A stretch of 64,000 bases of DNA, taken from Deltaproteobacteria bacterium (GTDB lineage: Bacteria > Myxococcota_C > UBA6777). Positions within the stretch are counted from its first letter, which is position 1, and every line of letters starts with the position of its first letter. This document shows, one piece after another, positions 18,838 through 26,704 of this stretch. A program made the position numbers and the translations under genes. Where the stretch lies: NCBI GenBank assembly GCA_006226375.1, contig SBHC01000041.1, positions 1 through 64,000 on the forward strand, in the 5' to 3' direction. The notes beneath the pieces are model-generated. The model had not been told where the DNA came from and searched no databases. It saw only the letters and a list, made by a program, of their open reading frames with translations.

Positions 18838-18957
18838 CCATCCAACACGCGATAGGTTCGTCTGCGTACTTCTGTGCAACATGTGGATTCTGTAACTCAA
18901 TCCAACACGCGGTATCCTTGTCTGTCTTATCTGCGTAATCTGCGGACTCCTCATGCA
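18838..18957. repeat. Two-unit 60-bp tandem repeat with CTGCGTAATCTGCGG motif
   Basis: Two units start with the same CCATCCAACACGCG-like block (18838 and 18898; the second reads CAATCCAACACGCG) exactly 60 bases apart, and then diverge. The second unit holds TATCTGCGTAATCTGCGGA. I recall similar CTGCG-TAATCTGCGG strings as scattered intergenic repeats in several bacterial phyla; that recollection was not checked. Confidence 0.55.
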
Positions 18958-19131
18958 AACCAAGGAACCAACGATCTGTAACCCCACCCGAACCCAACGA
19001 TGCTGTTGAGTTTAAGACTTCCATCCGATACGTTTGTAAAGAGAACACTGCTGTTGTTCGTGGATGGGTATACCACCCTCATGCAACAGCCTTCACCTTC
19101 TCCACAAATGGACCCATGTTAGGAAGTCGGA

Positions 19132-20757
19132 ATGATACATTTGTTTGGTTTGAACCCAGGCCTACGTTTTGTCGTTTGTTTCGCATGTTGGTTTGGGGCT
19201 ATTTTGCTCCCCACAAAGCCACCCCAGGCTGCATCAACAAGACCAACCCAGAAACGTTTACGCTCCCAAGCTTCCCCTCTGTCTCTCAGCCCCCAAGACA
19301 AGAAGAGCATCGCGAAGATCAAACATAAGGCAGCGCTCCACCTCTTCCTGAAGAAGAAATTCCCCAACACGGCAACCTATCGTCAGAGTTTTCTATGGGG
19401 AGAGTTGTTGTACGCAAAAGCTCGCCTTTCACAGGGCAAAGCAAGTCGAGTGATCGGCTCCACGCGAAGATGGTTTTTGTTGGCAGCAAAGCAGTACCAA
19501 CGTGTAGCCAAGAACAAAAACAAAAGATACCGAAAACAAGCATGGTTTGCTACCATGCTATGTTACGAAGCCTTACTCCAGGGCTCAAGCCAAGCACACC
19601 TCTCTCTTCGTAACGTAGCCCGCCAAGGGGGAAAGAAACACACAACAACCTTGCGAATACAGGGAGGCTCTTGGACTGTCACATGGCGACGAATTAAGAT
19701 TCGTCCAAACTCGCTAACAAACAAGCTACTGCAAACCTACAACGCATTGCTCAAGTCCACCTCTGCCAAGACGCAGCAGAACTGGGTTATCCAGCTGCAT
19801 TTCAAACGAGGAACACTACTCTACGCAAGGAAGCACTACGGCAAGGCGCTCAACATGTTTCAAGCATTGGCTCAACAACACCCTTCCCATGAGCTATCGC
19901 GCCGCGGTGTCTTCATGATTCTCTATATGCTAGAAGATCTTCGACTCATGGGAGCGATGACACTTGTCGCACGGCATTACTTGGACAACCCAAAGCTAAC
20001 GGCACACAAGAGGTTCAAGCTGGAACTCTATAGGATGTTGATACGTTCAGTGTACCTCTATGCGATGTCGGGCCAACAAGGAGAGCCTGTAACCAACTTC
20101 AAGAGAGCCCAGCGGCTAGAGAACTATGAGCAAGCGTATGGCCCCCACGGAAAATGGGTAAAAACCCAAGGGTTGAAGGCAAGCCCCAAAGCCGTCCATT
20201 CTCTGGCCCTCGCTGGGTTCTATTACAAACGTGCAAACAAGCTGGATCGTACCATTCGAGTATGGCTTCGATTGATACACAAATACCCAAATCACAAGCT
20301 AGCGACCAATGCCTGCTTCAACCTTGCCAAGCTTTATGGGCAGCTCGCTCAACACGACAAAGCTGCACGCTGGTACGAGAACTATGTGTTTGGAATCCAA
20401 AACAAGGGAGGTTGGCTCCGAAAGCCAGCCAAGCAACTCCAAAAGAAGCGCCCCAAGCCAACACCCCGACGGAACAAGCGAAGGCGCAGAACCCGTTATC
20501 GCAGGACCGTTGTTCAACTGGCAGCAGCCCGCCGAGCCAAGCGAGTTCGACTTGCTTTGTACTCCGCAGCGACCCATCGCCGCGCAATCAAACAATGGTC
20601 ACGTTCCATCGTTTTGTTTCGGCACTATCTCCAACGAGTTCCTCGAAGCTCTCCCAAGGTCAAGGAGGTGTTCTTAAGTATGGCAAAGATGTATGAGAAG
20701 TTGGGACAACAGAAGAAGGCCCGCTTGATGTACCAAAAGCACCGTAGTATCCGATAG
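19132..20757 (+). CDS. Secreted tetratricopeptide-repeat-like protein
   Basis: The 541-residue protein starts with a hydrophobic signal-like segment (LRFVVCFACWFGAILL, about residues 11-26). The body is alpha-helical with TPR-like units, e.g. FLWGELLYAKARLSQGK, HFKRGTLLYARKHYGKALN, ALAGFYYKRANKLDRTI, ACFNLAKLYGQLAQHDKAA and VFLSMAKMYEKLGQQKKA. A basic insert (about residues 440-465, KKRPKPTPRRNKRRRR) interrupts the repeats. Such proteins are usually periplasmic scaffolds; no specific role is evident. AGGAAG lies five bases before the ATG. The gene is isolated between two long non-coding gaps that carry inverted copies of the same repeat. Confidence 0.7.
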   Translation: MIHLFGLNPGLRFVVCFACWFGAILLPTKPPQAASTRPTQKRLRSQASPLSLSPQDKKSIAKIKHKAALHLFLKKKFPNTATYRQSFLWGELLYAKARLSQGKASRVIGSTRRWFLLAAKQYQRVAKNKNKRYRKQAWFATMLCYEALLQGSSQAHLSLRNVARQGGKKHTTTLRIQGGSWTVTWRRIKIRPNSLTNKLLQTYNALLKSTSAKTQQNWVIQLHFKRGTLLYARKHYGKALNMFQALAQQHPSHELSRRGVFMILYMLEDLRLMGAMTLVARHYLDNPKLTAHKRFKLELYRMLIRSVYLYAMSGQQGEPVTNFKRAQRLENYEQAYGPHGKWVKTQGLKASPKAVHSLALAGFYYKRANKLDRTIRVWLRLIHKYPNHKLATNACFNLAKLYGQLAQHDKAARWYENYVFGIQNKGGWLRKPAKQLQKKRPKPTPRRNKRRRRTRYRRTVVQLAAARRAKRVRLALYSAATHRRAIKQWSRSIVLFRHYLQRVPRSSPKVKEVFLSMAKMYEKLGQQKKARLMYQKHRSIR

Positions 20758-21536
20758 CATCCGTCTTACACCCACACGTTCACTTCACCGCAGTTTCAAA
20801 TGACTGTTCGGTGGGAATCGTGAAGCGAAGAGTCCCCAGCTTCACTCCTGCCACAAAGAAATGGAATTCGCTGAAGTCACATTACCCAGATTGCGCAACA
20901 CCTCTTGCTAATCGGCCGCCACGTTGGGTTTGTCTCTCTGAACATCCCAAGACATCAGTCCTACAGCCGAACACCGTACTGACTCCTCTCCATTTTCGGT
21001 GTAATTCATAGGAACAGCAAGCAGTGGAGTGCCAGCGGATGTGGGTACTTACCCTTTGCCAATATCTTGCATGGGTAGCCGGGTACATGTTTCGGGCCGC
21101 GTAGGTGCCCGGCGTCATCACAAATGTTTGCCCCAGGATCAAAACCTGCACATCGCGAGGATCTATCGCGCCCAACCACAAGCAGATACTTCCCTTACTC
21201 AATGGGTCGGAACAAGTGGAGACATCCACTCAAACCGTCAATGGCGCTCCTTGGAGACCAGCCGAGATGCAACCGTCGCAAAGGAACAGTTGGGAGGCTG
21301 CGAACATTCAGCCACCTCTACATTGTTGCTCAACCAAAACGCTGCCTTGAAGGCAACAAACATTTCGACACAAGTCTTTGGATTGTAATGGACAAATGCC
21401 TGAAGAGTTCCACCTGGGAAGATCTTTCTCTCTTTCTTCGTTGCTATTGCGGTCGTTCTTGTGTACCTCAGAACCTGGTGTTAATGATTCATTCTTGTCC
21501 AATTGTTCATTCCGACTCCCCTTACGTTGAAAGTAG
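20758..21536. other. Non-coding region upstream of the lasso-peptide cluster
   Basis: This gap of about 780 bases holds repeat copy B (21027-21126). The rest shows no credible gene: the open frames present lack ribosome-binding sites or family resemblance. The last 100 bases are AT-richer and should hold the promoter for the lasso genes, but I cannot point to a clear one. Confidence 0.5.
21027..21126 (+). repeat. Dispersed ~100-bp hairpin repeat, copy B
   Basis: This is the inverted partner of 18699-18795. It keeps the hairpin GCCGGGTAC/GGTGCCCGGC (starting about 21078) and a weaker first hairpin GTGCC/GGTAC. Length differs by about 3 bases from copy A, and both copies can be translated into a similar short peptide on the strand opposite to the one shown here, so a decayed coding element is an alternative to a structured repeat. 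Confidence 0.75.
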
Positions 21537-22619
21537 ATGTTTCCATTGTTGAGTGAATGGAAAAACGGTCTGTTCTCAACTGAAGAGACATTCCTGGCGA
21601 ACCTCTGTCGACTCTCTCCCTGCGCACCTAGTGAGGTAGACTCTTCCGAAGACTCTCCAGACGCCGAGCGGTTGCTGTCGTGCATACTGGAGGAGCATCT
21701 CTCGTCGCTGCTCCTTTGGCGGATGGAAAACCCCATTCCTTCGACAGAGCCCATGTGGGACAAGCTTCAAGACATGTTCTCCTCCGATGCCTGGGCCTCC
21801 ATCAAAGAACAAGACAAACTTCATCGCATGGACTGTTTGTTACGCCAACGAGAACAAGCAAACATCGAAGCATGCTTGCAAGAACAAAACATCCCTTACC
21901 TCCTTTACAAGGGTGCTGCCTATTCTCGTTTGCTCTATCCCAAACCTCACCATCGATTTATGACAGACCTTGATTTTCTGGTCGCTCCTTCGGAGTTTGA
22001 GCGGGCGGGCCAGTGTCTTGTTCGGCTCGGCTACAACCTGGCCTTTCAGGACAAGAGCTACGCCCAGTTGTTTGTCCATCCAACCCACAGAAGCCACGTT
22101 GACTTGCATAGCAGCCCAGGTCACCCCAGCCAGATTCAGGTATCGTTTGACACTCTCTACACCAACTCTCTACCAACGCCCAATGGTGGGCGGATGGGCT
22201 CTCTTCTTGATCAGACACTCCTCCATATCTTCCATCTATGCAAGCACGCATTTCTTCCGGGCTTTGTCCGACTGGCAGGTTTCTTTGAGCTGAGAGAGCT
22301 ACTTTTACGACTCCAAGAGGATGATGCTGCACTTCAAAAGCGGGCCCGGCAGTTTGGCTTGCTCCACGCCTTAAGGACAAGTCAGTGGATGCTCGCTCAG
22401 CTCTACCCAGGGGCGCTCCCTCGCGATAACAACGGAAACAACATGAGGATCGAGTACCCACTCATTGCGATGTTGCGAAGCAGTTTTAGGAACGCAGAAA
22501 CAAGCCCTTCACTTTTTCAAAGTACAGGTCGTTTCTTATACTTGCTGCACTGCATTGACAGCCCAAAGCAACGTGTGTTCTTTGTGCTTCGTCAACTGCG
22601 TCGCGTTCTTAGGATGTGA
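21537..22619 (+). CDS. Nucleotidyltransferase-like protein of a lasso-peptide cluster
   Basis: The 360-residue protein resembles the uncharacterised nucleotidyltransferase family PF14907 (NTP_transf_5). The nucleotidyltransferase signature appears as YLLYKGAAYSRLLYP followed by RFMTDLDFLV, where the Asp-x-Asp pair is the expected metal site, and later HVDLHSS. Family members occur in many lasso-peptide clusters, where their function is unknown. It is the first gene of the cluster and its stop overlaps the next start (ATGTGA junction at 22614-22619). The ATG at 21537 has only a weak upstream purine stretch, and an internal start is possible. It probably modifies the peptide or a small partner, but this is inference. 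Confidence 0.8.
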   Translation: MFPLLSEWKNGLFSTEETFLANLCRLSPCAPSEVDSSEDSPDAERLLSCILEEHLSSLLLWRMENPIPSTEPMWDKLQDMFSSDAWASIKEQDKLHRMDCLLRQREQANIEACLQEQNIPYLLYKGAAYSRLLYPKPHHRFMTDLDFLVAPSEFERAGQCLVRLGYNLAFQDKSYAQLFVHPTHRSHVDLHSSPGHPSQIQVSFDTLYTNSLPTPNGGRMGSLLDQTLLHIFHLCKHAFLPGFVRLAGFFELRELLLRLQEDDAALQKRARQFGLLHALRTSQWMLAQLYPGALPRDNNGNNMRIEYPLIAMLRSSFRNAETSPSLFQSTGRFLYLLHCIDSPKQRVFFVLRQLRRVLRM

Positions 22620-23143
22620 AGAGGGAACAACTGCAAACGACTGGAGAGATCTGGTGTGTTCAAGAGGGACGATTGTCGAGCATGACCGTGGGGATCCGAA
22701 AATCCATCCATCGATTTCTTCAGCTTTCCTGGGATGAGCGATGGCTTTTGCTCGAAAGCGGTGTGAGTGTATCGCTGGCATCCGCCGTCGTGCGCATGCT
22801 TCCGTTTGGCTGGTATCGCTCGCAGTTGGGAGAACAAGGGAGAGCCGAGGCCTCCACTCTTTCGCCCACGCAACGGGAAGTTGCGCTGCAAATATCGAGG
22901 AACATCCGCCGCGTCAAAGCCCGAGTGCCTTGGATGTGCACCTGCATGATGGAAGCTATCGCAGGACAGAGCATGCTTCACCGACGCCACATTGACAGCG
23001 TCCTTTGCATCGGAGTTCGTCGGGATGAAGAGAAGCTACACTTTCATGCCTCGTTGCGCTGCCATGATTTGTGGGTGACTGGAGGTCCGATGGAAGAGTC
23101 CTTTTCTGTGCTCTTAACGTTCTCCAAAGCATCCAAACCTTAA
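22616..23143 (+). CDS. Lasso peptide biosynthesis B2 (transglutaminase-like leader protease)
   Basis: The 175-residue protein begins with GTG overlapping the preceding stop; an ATG at 22682 would give 153 residues, closer to the usual B2 size. The N-terminal helix LSWDERWLLLESGVSVSLA corresponds to the conserved start of B2 proteins. The catalytic part shows VPWMCTCMMEAIAG (the second Cys aligns with the nucleophile), HRRHIDSVLCIGVRRD, and HFHASLRCHDLWVTGG, which supplies the His. The acidic third residue is less certain. B2 proteins cleave the leader from the lasso precursor together with the PqqD-like B1. It lies 41 bases before the B1 gene. Confidence 0.82.
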   Translation: MKREQLQTTGEIWCVQEGRLSSMTVGIRKSIHRFLQLSWDERWLLLESGVSVSLASAVVRMLPFGWYRSQLGEQGRAEASTLSPTQREVALQISRNIRRVKARVPWMCTCMMEAIAGQSMLHRRHIDSVLCIGVRRDEEKLHFHASLRCHDLWVTGGPMEESFSVLLTFSKASKP

Positions 23144-23184
23144 CCCAGTTCCATTCATAGCAACTCCAAGACCCGAGTTATTTC

Positions 23185-23478
23185 ATGGAAAAGACCACCA
23201 TCCAGCCCCAAGACCGTTACACCTTTGGACCTCATGTGGAGTGGCAAAAGTTTGAAGACAACGCCCTCTTGCTGCTTTTGGAGACCGGAGAGATCTACCA
23301 ACTGAACGAAACAAGCGCACGCATCATCGAGCTGATGGAGAAGTCCCACACCGCCCAGGAGATCTTGCAGCACCTTCTGCAAGAATACCAACAGGAAGAG
23401 TCCACGATCGAACAAGAGATGCATGACTTTCTCTCCCACTGCTTGCAGCAAAGCTTGCTCCAACACAGAGCACAATAG
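23185..23478 (+). CDS. PqqD-like RiPP recognition element (lasso B1)
   Basis: This 97-residue protein has the PqqD/RRE pattern: a short beta segment (HVEWQKFEDNALLLLLETGEIYQLNETSARI, quoted in parts: HVEWQKF, LLLLETGEIYQLN) then helices ending ELMEKSHTAQEIL and a coiled C-terminus. These domains bind the leader peptide and present the precursor to the protease and cyclase. It is a separate protein here, not fused to B2, as in most actinobacterial and many proteobacterial lasso clusters. The cyclase gene follows within 8 bases. Confidence 0.85.
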   Translation: MEKTTIQPQDRYTFGPHVEWQKFEDNALLLLLETGEIYQLNETSARIIELMEKSHTAQEILQHLLQEYQQEESTIEQEMHDFLSHCLQQSLLQHRAQ

Positions 23479-23485
23479 ACCGTTC

Positions 23486-25357
23486 ATGTCTTCACCCAAC
23501 ACCACCTCATCCAGCGCAAGCCCCGAAGCAACAATGAAGTCAGAGAAACAGGGTATCCCTACCAAGACCTGGTATCTGCGTTGGTCTCCCAAGCAGGAAG
23601 CGTCACCAACATTTTGTCATGGTGAGTCAGGGGAACGACTTTCCTTGTACACCTCTCCCAACGGCTCACGTTGTCTTGTGGACGGTTATCTGTTTGACAC
23701 ACCTCGCCATGATTTAACGTGGGCTGAGTCGGCCTGGCATCATTACCAACAACAAGGGGAAAAGGTCTTCAACGGATTGCGAGGTGGCTTTGTCCTCGCG
23801 CTATGGGATGCCTCTCGCAGCCAACTTCTTCTGGGTCGCGATGCAACAGGCTTACGCACCTGCTTCTATGTTTGGAAGGACAACACGTTTTGGGTTTCAT
23901 CATGCATCGATACCCTGGTACGGCTGCCAGAGATCAGTAACCAGCGGAACCGGATTCGAATCGCTGAGGGTCTCTTGCATAGCTGCAACTTCCACCAGTG
24001 GCAGGAAACCTACTACCAGGACGTCTTGCGCCTTCCCCCCGCTCACCAGTTGACGCTTGCTTCCAGCGGACTCTCGATGAATCGGTATTGGGACCCGGTC
24101 CCGCCTGGGTTCTCCTGGGCCACAGCAGAAGAGAGAGCGCAGCTTCCCAACTTACTGGAACAATCGGTCCAACGCTGCCTTGATGTGGGGGGCGACAGCG
24201 TGGCCTTGAGCGGCGGCTTTGACTCTGTCAGCATCGCCACGTTAGCCACCCAGTCTGATACCCTGACCCAACCGCTTTGGGCGTTGTCGCTTCGGTTCTC
24301 TGGAAAACTCTGTGATGAAGGAGTGTCGCAGCAAGCTGTCGCGCAGGCGCTGGGAATGCCGCAGGTGCTCTACACCATGGAAGAGGGGTTGGACAACGCC
24401 AACTATGTCGCGGCCTCCCTGGCGCAGTCGTCGACCAGCCCCAATCCTGTGTTGAGTGTGTGGCAGTCCATGTTTGGTGGCCTGCTCAAGATGGGCCAAG
24501 AGCGCAAGCTGAGCAACTTGATGATGGGAACAGGTGGAGACGACATCTTCATCGTGGATCCAGCCCACGGCCAAGACTTGCTGAGCTCCTTCCAGTGGTT
24601 TCAGCTGTGGAAGTACGTTCGGATGTGGCAACGAAGCTCCCCTTTTGGGACCCTTCACATGGCGCGCTTTTTGTTGTGGTCCCAAGCACTTCGCCCCACC
24701 TTAAAGTCGGCATTCAAGAGGCTCTTTCCTGGTAGCCCGCTGCAAGAACCTCGAACGTGGTGGCGCGCTCGCAAGGGGTTGCATTTTCCCGATTGGCTTC
24801 ACCCCCAAACCAACGAAATACAGGAGGCGTTGCTGTATCGACGAGAGTGTCCTCCAGCCCACGCCCAGCCGTACGAAAGAGACAAGGCATACTCTACGGT
24901 GCTCGCGAAGATCCCTCAATCTCCGATGTTGTTTGAAGAATTGGATCAAGCGATGGCATGGGGACAACAGTTTGGCTTTACGTTGCTGTATCCCTACTTT
25001 GATCAAGATCTCTTTGGGCTCGCCCTACGAATGCACCCTCGCTATCTGATGGAAGGGGGTTGGTCCAAATCGCCCCTCCGTCAACTTGTGGCTCAAAAAC
25101 TTCCCAATGTTCCTCTGCACAAACAAAAGGTCGATTTTACGCAGATGATGCATCAAGTGCTTCGTGGGCATGGCGCGTCGGTTTGGGAGCACATGCGAGA
25201 GCTCCCGATGATGCGGTCCCTTCAGCTGATACAGCTGGATCCGCTTGTCCGCTTCATCGACGACTACTTTCTAGAACGACATCAGCACTTTTCACCTGTC
25301 TGGGCGACCTTGGGCCTCGAATCCTGGCTCCAAGAGCGGAGCAACGCAGGCCTTTGA
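23486..25357 (+). CDS. Lasso peptide isopeptide-bond-forming cyclase (asparagine synthetase-like)
   Basis: The product from ATG 23486 is 623 residues. The N-terminal glutaminase-like domain contains GLRGGFVLALWDASRSQLLL and GRDATGLRTCFYVW, and the C-terminal synthetase domain carries the ATP-binding PP-loop SGGFDSVS (about residue 240), MMGTGGDDIF and PYFDQDLFGLAL. Lasso C proteins adenylate the side chain of Asp/Glu at ring position 7-9 and close the macrolactam on the N-terminal amine. The frame extends upstream to 23423 overlapping the PqqD gene, but 23486 is the more sensible start. Another ATG at 23531 is possible. Gene order within the cluster strongly supports the assignment over a true AsnB. 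Confidence 0.88.
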   Translation: MSSPNTTSSSASPEATMKSEKQGIPTKTWYLRWSPKQEASPTFCHGESGERLSLYTSPNGSRCLVDGYLFDTPRHDLTWAESAWHHYQQQGEKVFNGLRGGFVLALWDASRSQLLLGRDATGLRTCFYVWKDNTFWVSSCIDTLVRLPEISNQRNRIRIAEGLLHSCNFHQWQETYYQDVLRLPPAHQLTLASSGLSMNRYWDPVPPGFSWATAEERAQLPNLLEQSVQRCLDVGGDSVALSGGFDSVSIATLATQSDTLTQPLWALSLRFSGKLCDEGVSQQAVAQALGMPQVLYTMEEGLDNANYVAASLAQSSTSPNPVLSVWQSMFGGLLKMGQERKLSNLMMGTGGDDIFIVDPAHGQDLLSSFQWFQLWKYVRMWQRSSPFGTLHMARFLLWSQALRPTLKSAFKRLFPGSPLQEPRTWWRARKGLHFPDWLHPQTNEIQEALLYRRECPPAHAQPYERDKAYSTVLAKIPQSPMLFEELDQAMAWGQQFGFTLLYPYFDQDLFGLALRMHPRYLMEGGWSKSPLRQLVAQKLPNVPLHKQKVDFTQMMHQVLRGHGASVWEHMRELPMMRSLQLIQLDPLVRFIDDYFLERHQHFSPVWATLGLESWLQERSNAGL

Positions 25358-25395
25358 AGCACGTTTTTTTTCATGCACATGCTTCTGCTTTTCGG

Positions 25396-25424
25396 TTGAC
25401 TCTGCTGCAGAGAAGTGTTTCTTT
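25396..25424 (+). promoter_or_regulatory. Possible promoter before the lasso precursor
   Basis: A TTGACT hexamer (25396-25401) stands 17 bases before a weak -10-like TTCTTT (25419-25424), in the 137-base gap between cyclase and precursor. A separate promoter would let the precursor be made in excess over the enzymes. The -10 match is poor. Confidence 0.25.
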
Positions 25425-25494
25425 AGGTGTGGGGAAAGCATTGAAATGGAGCAAACCATCCGAGTCCGTTGCTCACTTTGCAAGGAGATGCACA

Positions 25495-25677
25495 ATGCAA
25501 CAAAAGTCACCAAAGGACGAAGGCACAGATGTGCCCGAGTCACCATCCAAACGCCCCTGGGTCCGACCTTCTCTTGAACGTCTTGGCGCGATTCGCGATC
25601 TGGTTCAAGGAGGAGGAAAAGTAGGATCGAACCTTGATGGAGATCCTGTCACATCCCGCAAACAGGGCACAGGTTGA
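25495..25677 (+). CDS. Lasso peptide precursor (leader-core)
   Basis: This 60-residue peptide has AAGGAG seven bases before its ATG. Residues 22-31 (WVRPSLERLG) fit the YxxPxLxxxG leader motif bound by B1, with Trp for Tyr. The expected Thr at leader position -2 is Val37. The tail GGGKVGSNLDGDPVTSRKQG resembles the GG-x-G-x-LDGD cores seen in many predicted proteobacterial lasso precursors. If the core begins at Gly40 the ring acceptor would be Asp48 at position 9; if at Gly41, position 8; if at Gly39, position 10, which is outside the known range. It lies directly between the cyclase and the kinase-like gene. Confidence 0.82.
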   Translation: MQQKSPKDEGTDVPESPSKRPWVRPSLERLGAIRDLVQGGGKVGSNLDGDPVTSRKQGTG

Positions 25678-26582
25678 GTTTCTCTTCCCAAAGGGCTCCC
25701 TGGGAAACCCAGCGTTTTTTCCAGAACATGAAGTTTGCAACCCTTGGTCTTCTGGAACCTCACCTCTTTCATCACAGCCACACAACCTTGCAAGAGTCAT
25801 GGGAGCTCACACCTCAAGGTCCCAAAGTTCACGTCTACCAAGACAACAACGAGAGCTTCTGGATGGTTTGTGATGAGATTGGGGCTCTGGGTTTTTCGGT
25901 TCATCACCATCAACTGCAGCTCCTCCGCGCCCCCACCGTCTCCCCTGCTCGTTTTCGTTTTGTCATGCTGCACAACTGGCTTCCTCTGGTTTACAACGCT
26001 TGGGGCTACCAGGTCTTCCATGCAAGCGCGGTCTGCCATCTCGAAACCCAACGAGTGTTCGTGTTTTTTGGTGACTCTGGCGCAGGGAAGTCGACGCTGG
26101 CCTATGCACTTGGAGAGCAAGAGGGATGGCAACAACTCTCTGACGATGCCTTCGCAGTGAGAGCGGAGCAAGGCCGCCTTCAACCTGTCCCTCTACCTGC
26201 GTTGTCGCGCCTCCGCTCCCCAAGCGCAGCGTTCTTCCAAAGCCCGACCTATGGAACAACTCTGATGGAGTGGCCTTCTGCCTCACTGGAATTGGCCTGC
26301 TTCTGTCAGCTTTCACCCAGTGAGCAGCTGTCTCAACCGTTCGAGATTGTCCCAATGGATAAGATCCAGGCGTACCTCAAGCTTCTCTCCCAAGCCTTTG
26401 TCTTTGATCTGGAGCAGCCCCAAACCTCCCAATCTCTCCTCCACAATGCGCTCCAACTGGTGGGCCAACATTCCTTCGACAAACTCCTGTATGTCCAGGA
26501 CTTCGGCCATTTCCCCCAATGGCTAACAACGCTCAAGGAGCACCTTCTGCAACGGGATGAGTCCAAGGTCACTGTGAGATAG
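25674..26582 (+). CDS. HPr kinase/phosphorylase-like protein of the lasso cluster
   Basis: The 302-residue frame opens with TTG overlapping the precursor stop (TTGA); ATG at 25728 is an alternative giving 284 residues. A P-loop GDSGAGKSTLAYALG (about residues 131-145) sits in the HPrK-like fold, preceded by the conserved FHASAV segment and followed by QLSDDAFAV, which supplies the catalytic Asp pair. In paeninodin-type clusters such kinases phosphorylate the C-terminal Ser of the precursor. The precursor here ends in Gly-Thr-Gly, with Ser and Thr further inside, so the phosphorylation site, if any, is unclear. It is the last gene of the cluster. Confidence 0.82.
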   Translation: MSFSSQRAPWETQRFFQNMKFATLGLLEPHLFHHSHTTLQESWELTPQGPKVHVYQDNNESFWMVCDEIGALGFSVHHHQLQLLRAPTVSPARFRFVMLHNWLPLVYNAWGYQVFHASAVCHLETQRVFVFFGDSGAGKSTLAYALGEQEGWQQLSDDAFAVRAEQGRLQPVPLPALSRLRSPSAAFFQSPTYGTTLMEWPSASLELACFCQLSPSEQLSQPFEIVPMDKIQAYLKLLSQAFVFDLEQPQTSQSLLHNALQLVGQHSFDKLLYVQDFGHFPQWLTTLKEHLLQRDESKVTVR

Positions 26583-26704
26583 CTCACTCCATCCTTGTAA
26601 AGGATCGCACATCTCGTTTGTACAAAGAGTCACAAGTGGAAAAAGGTCCACACGATGGGTAGGCTGTTGTTCGTCACCCCAGACGCACAAAGAAGGAGCC
26701 TACG

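Larger units (their letters stand above)
18641..19131. other. Repeat-bearing intergenic region
   Basis: This gap of about 490 bases contains one copy of a hairpin-rich dispersed repeat (18699-18795) and a 60-bp tandem repeat (18838-18957). I found no convincing gene; short frames on both strands follow the repeats. The promoter of the TPR-like gene at 19132 presumably lies near the right end. Confidence 0.55.

Noticed and set aside
18665..18895. Small gene overlapping repeat copy A (and a counterpart at 20882-21229)
   Set aside because: No ribosome-binding site; the shared peptide can be explained by nucleotide similarity of the repeat. Kept only as an alternative in the repeat entries.
23486..25357. 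Housekeeping asparagine synthetase
   Set aside because: Cluster context (B1, B2, precursor) and sequence style fit a lasso cyclase better.
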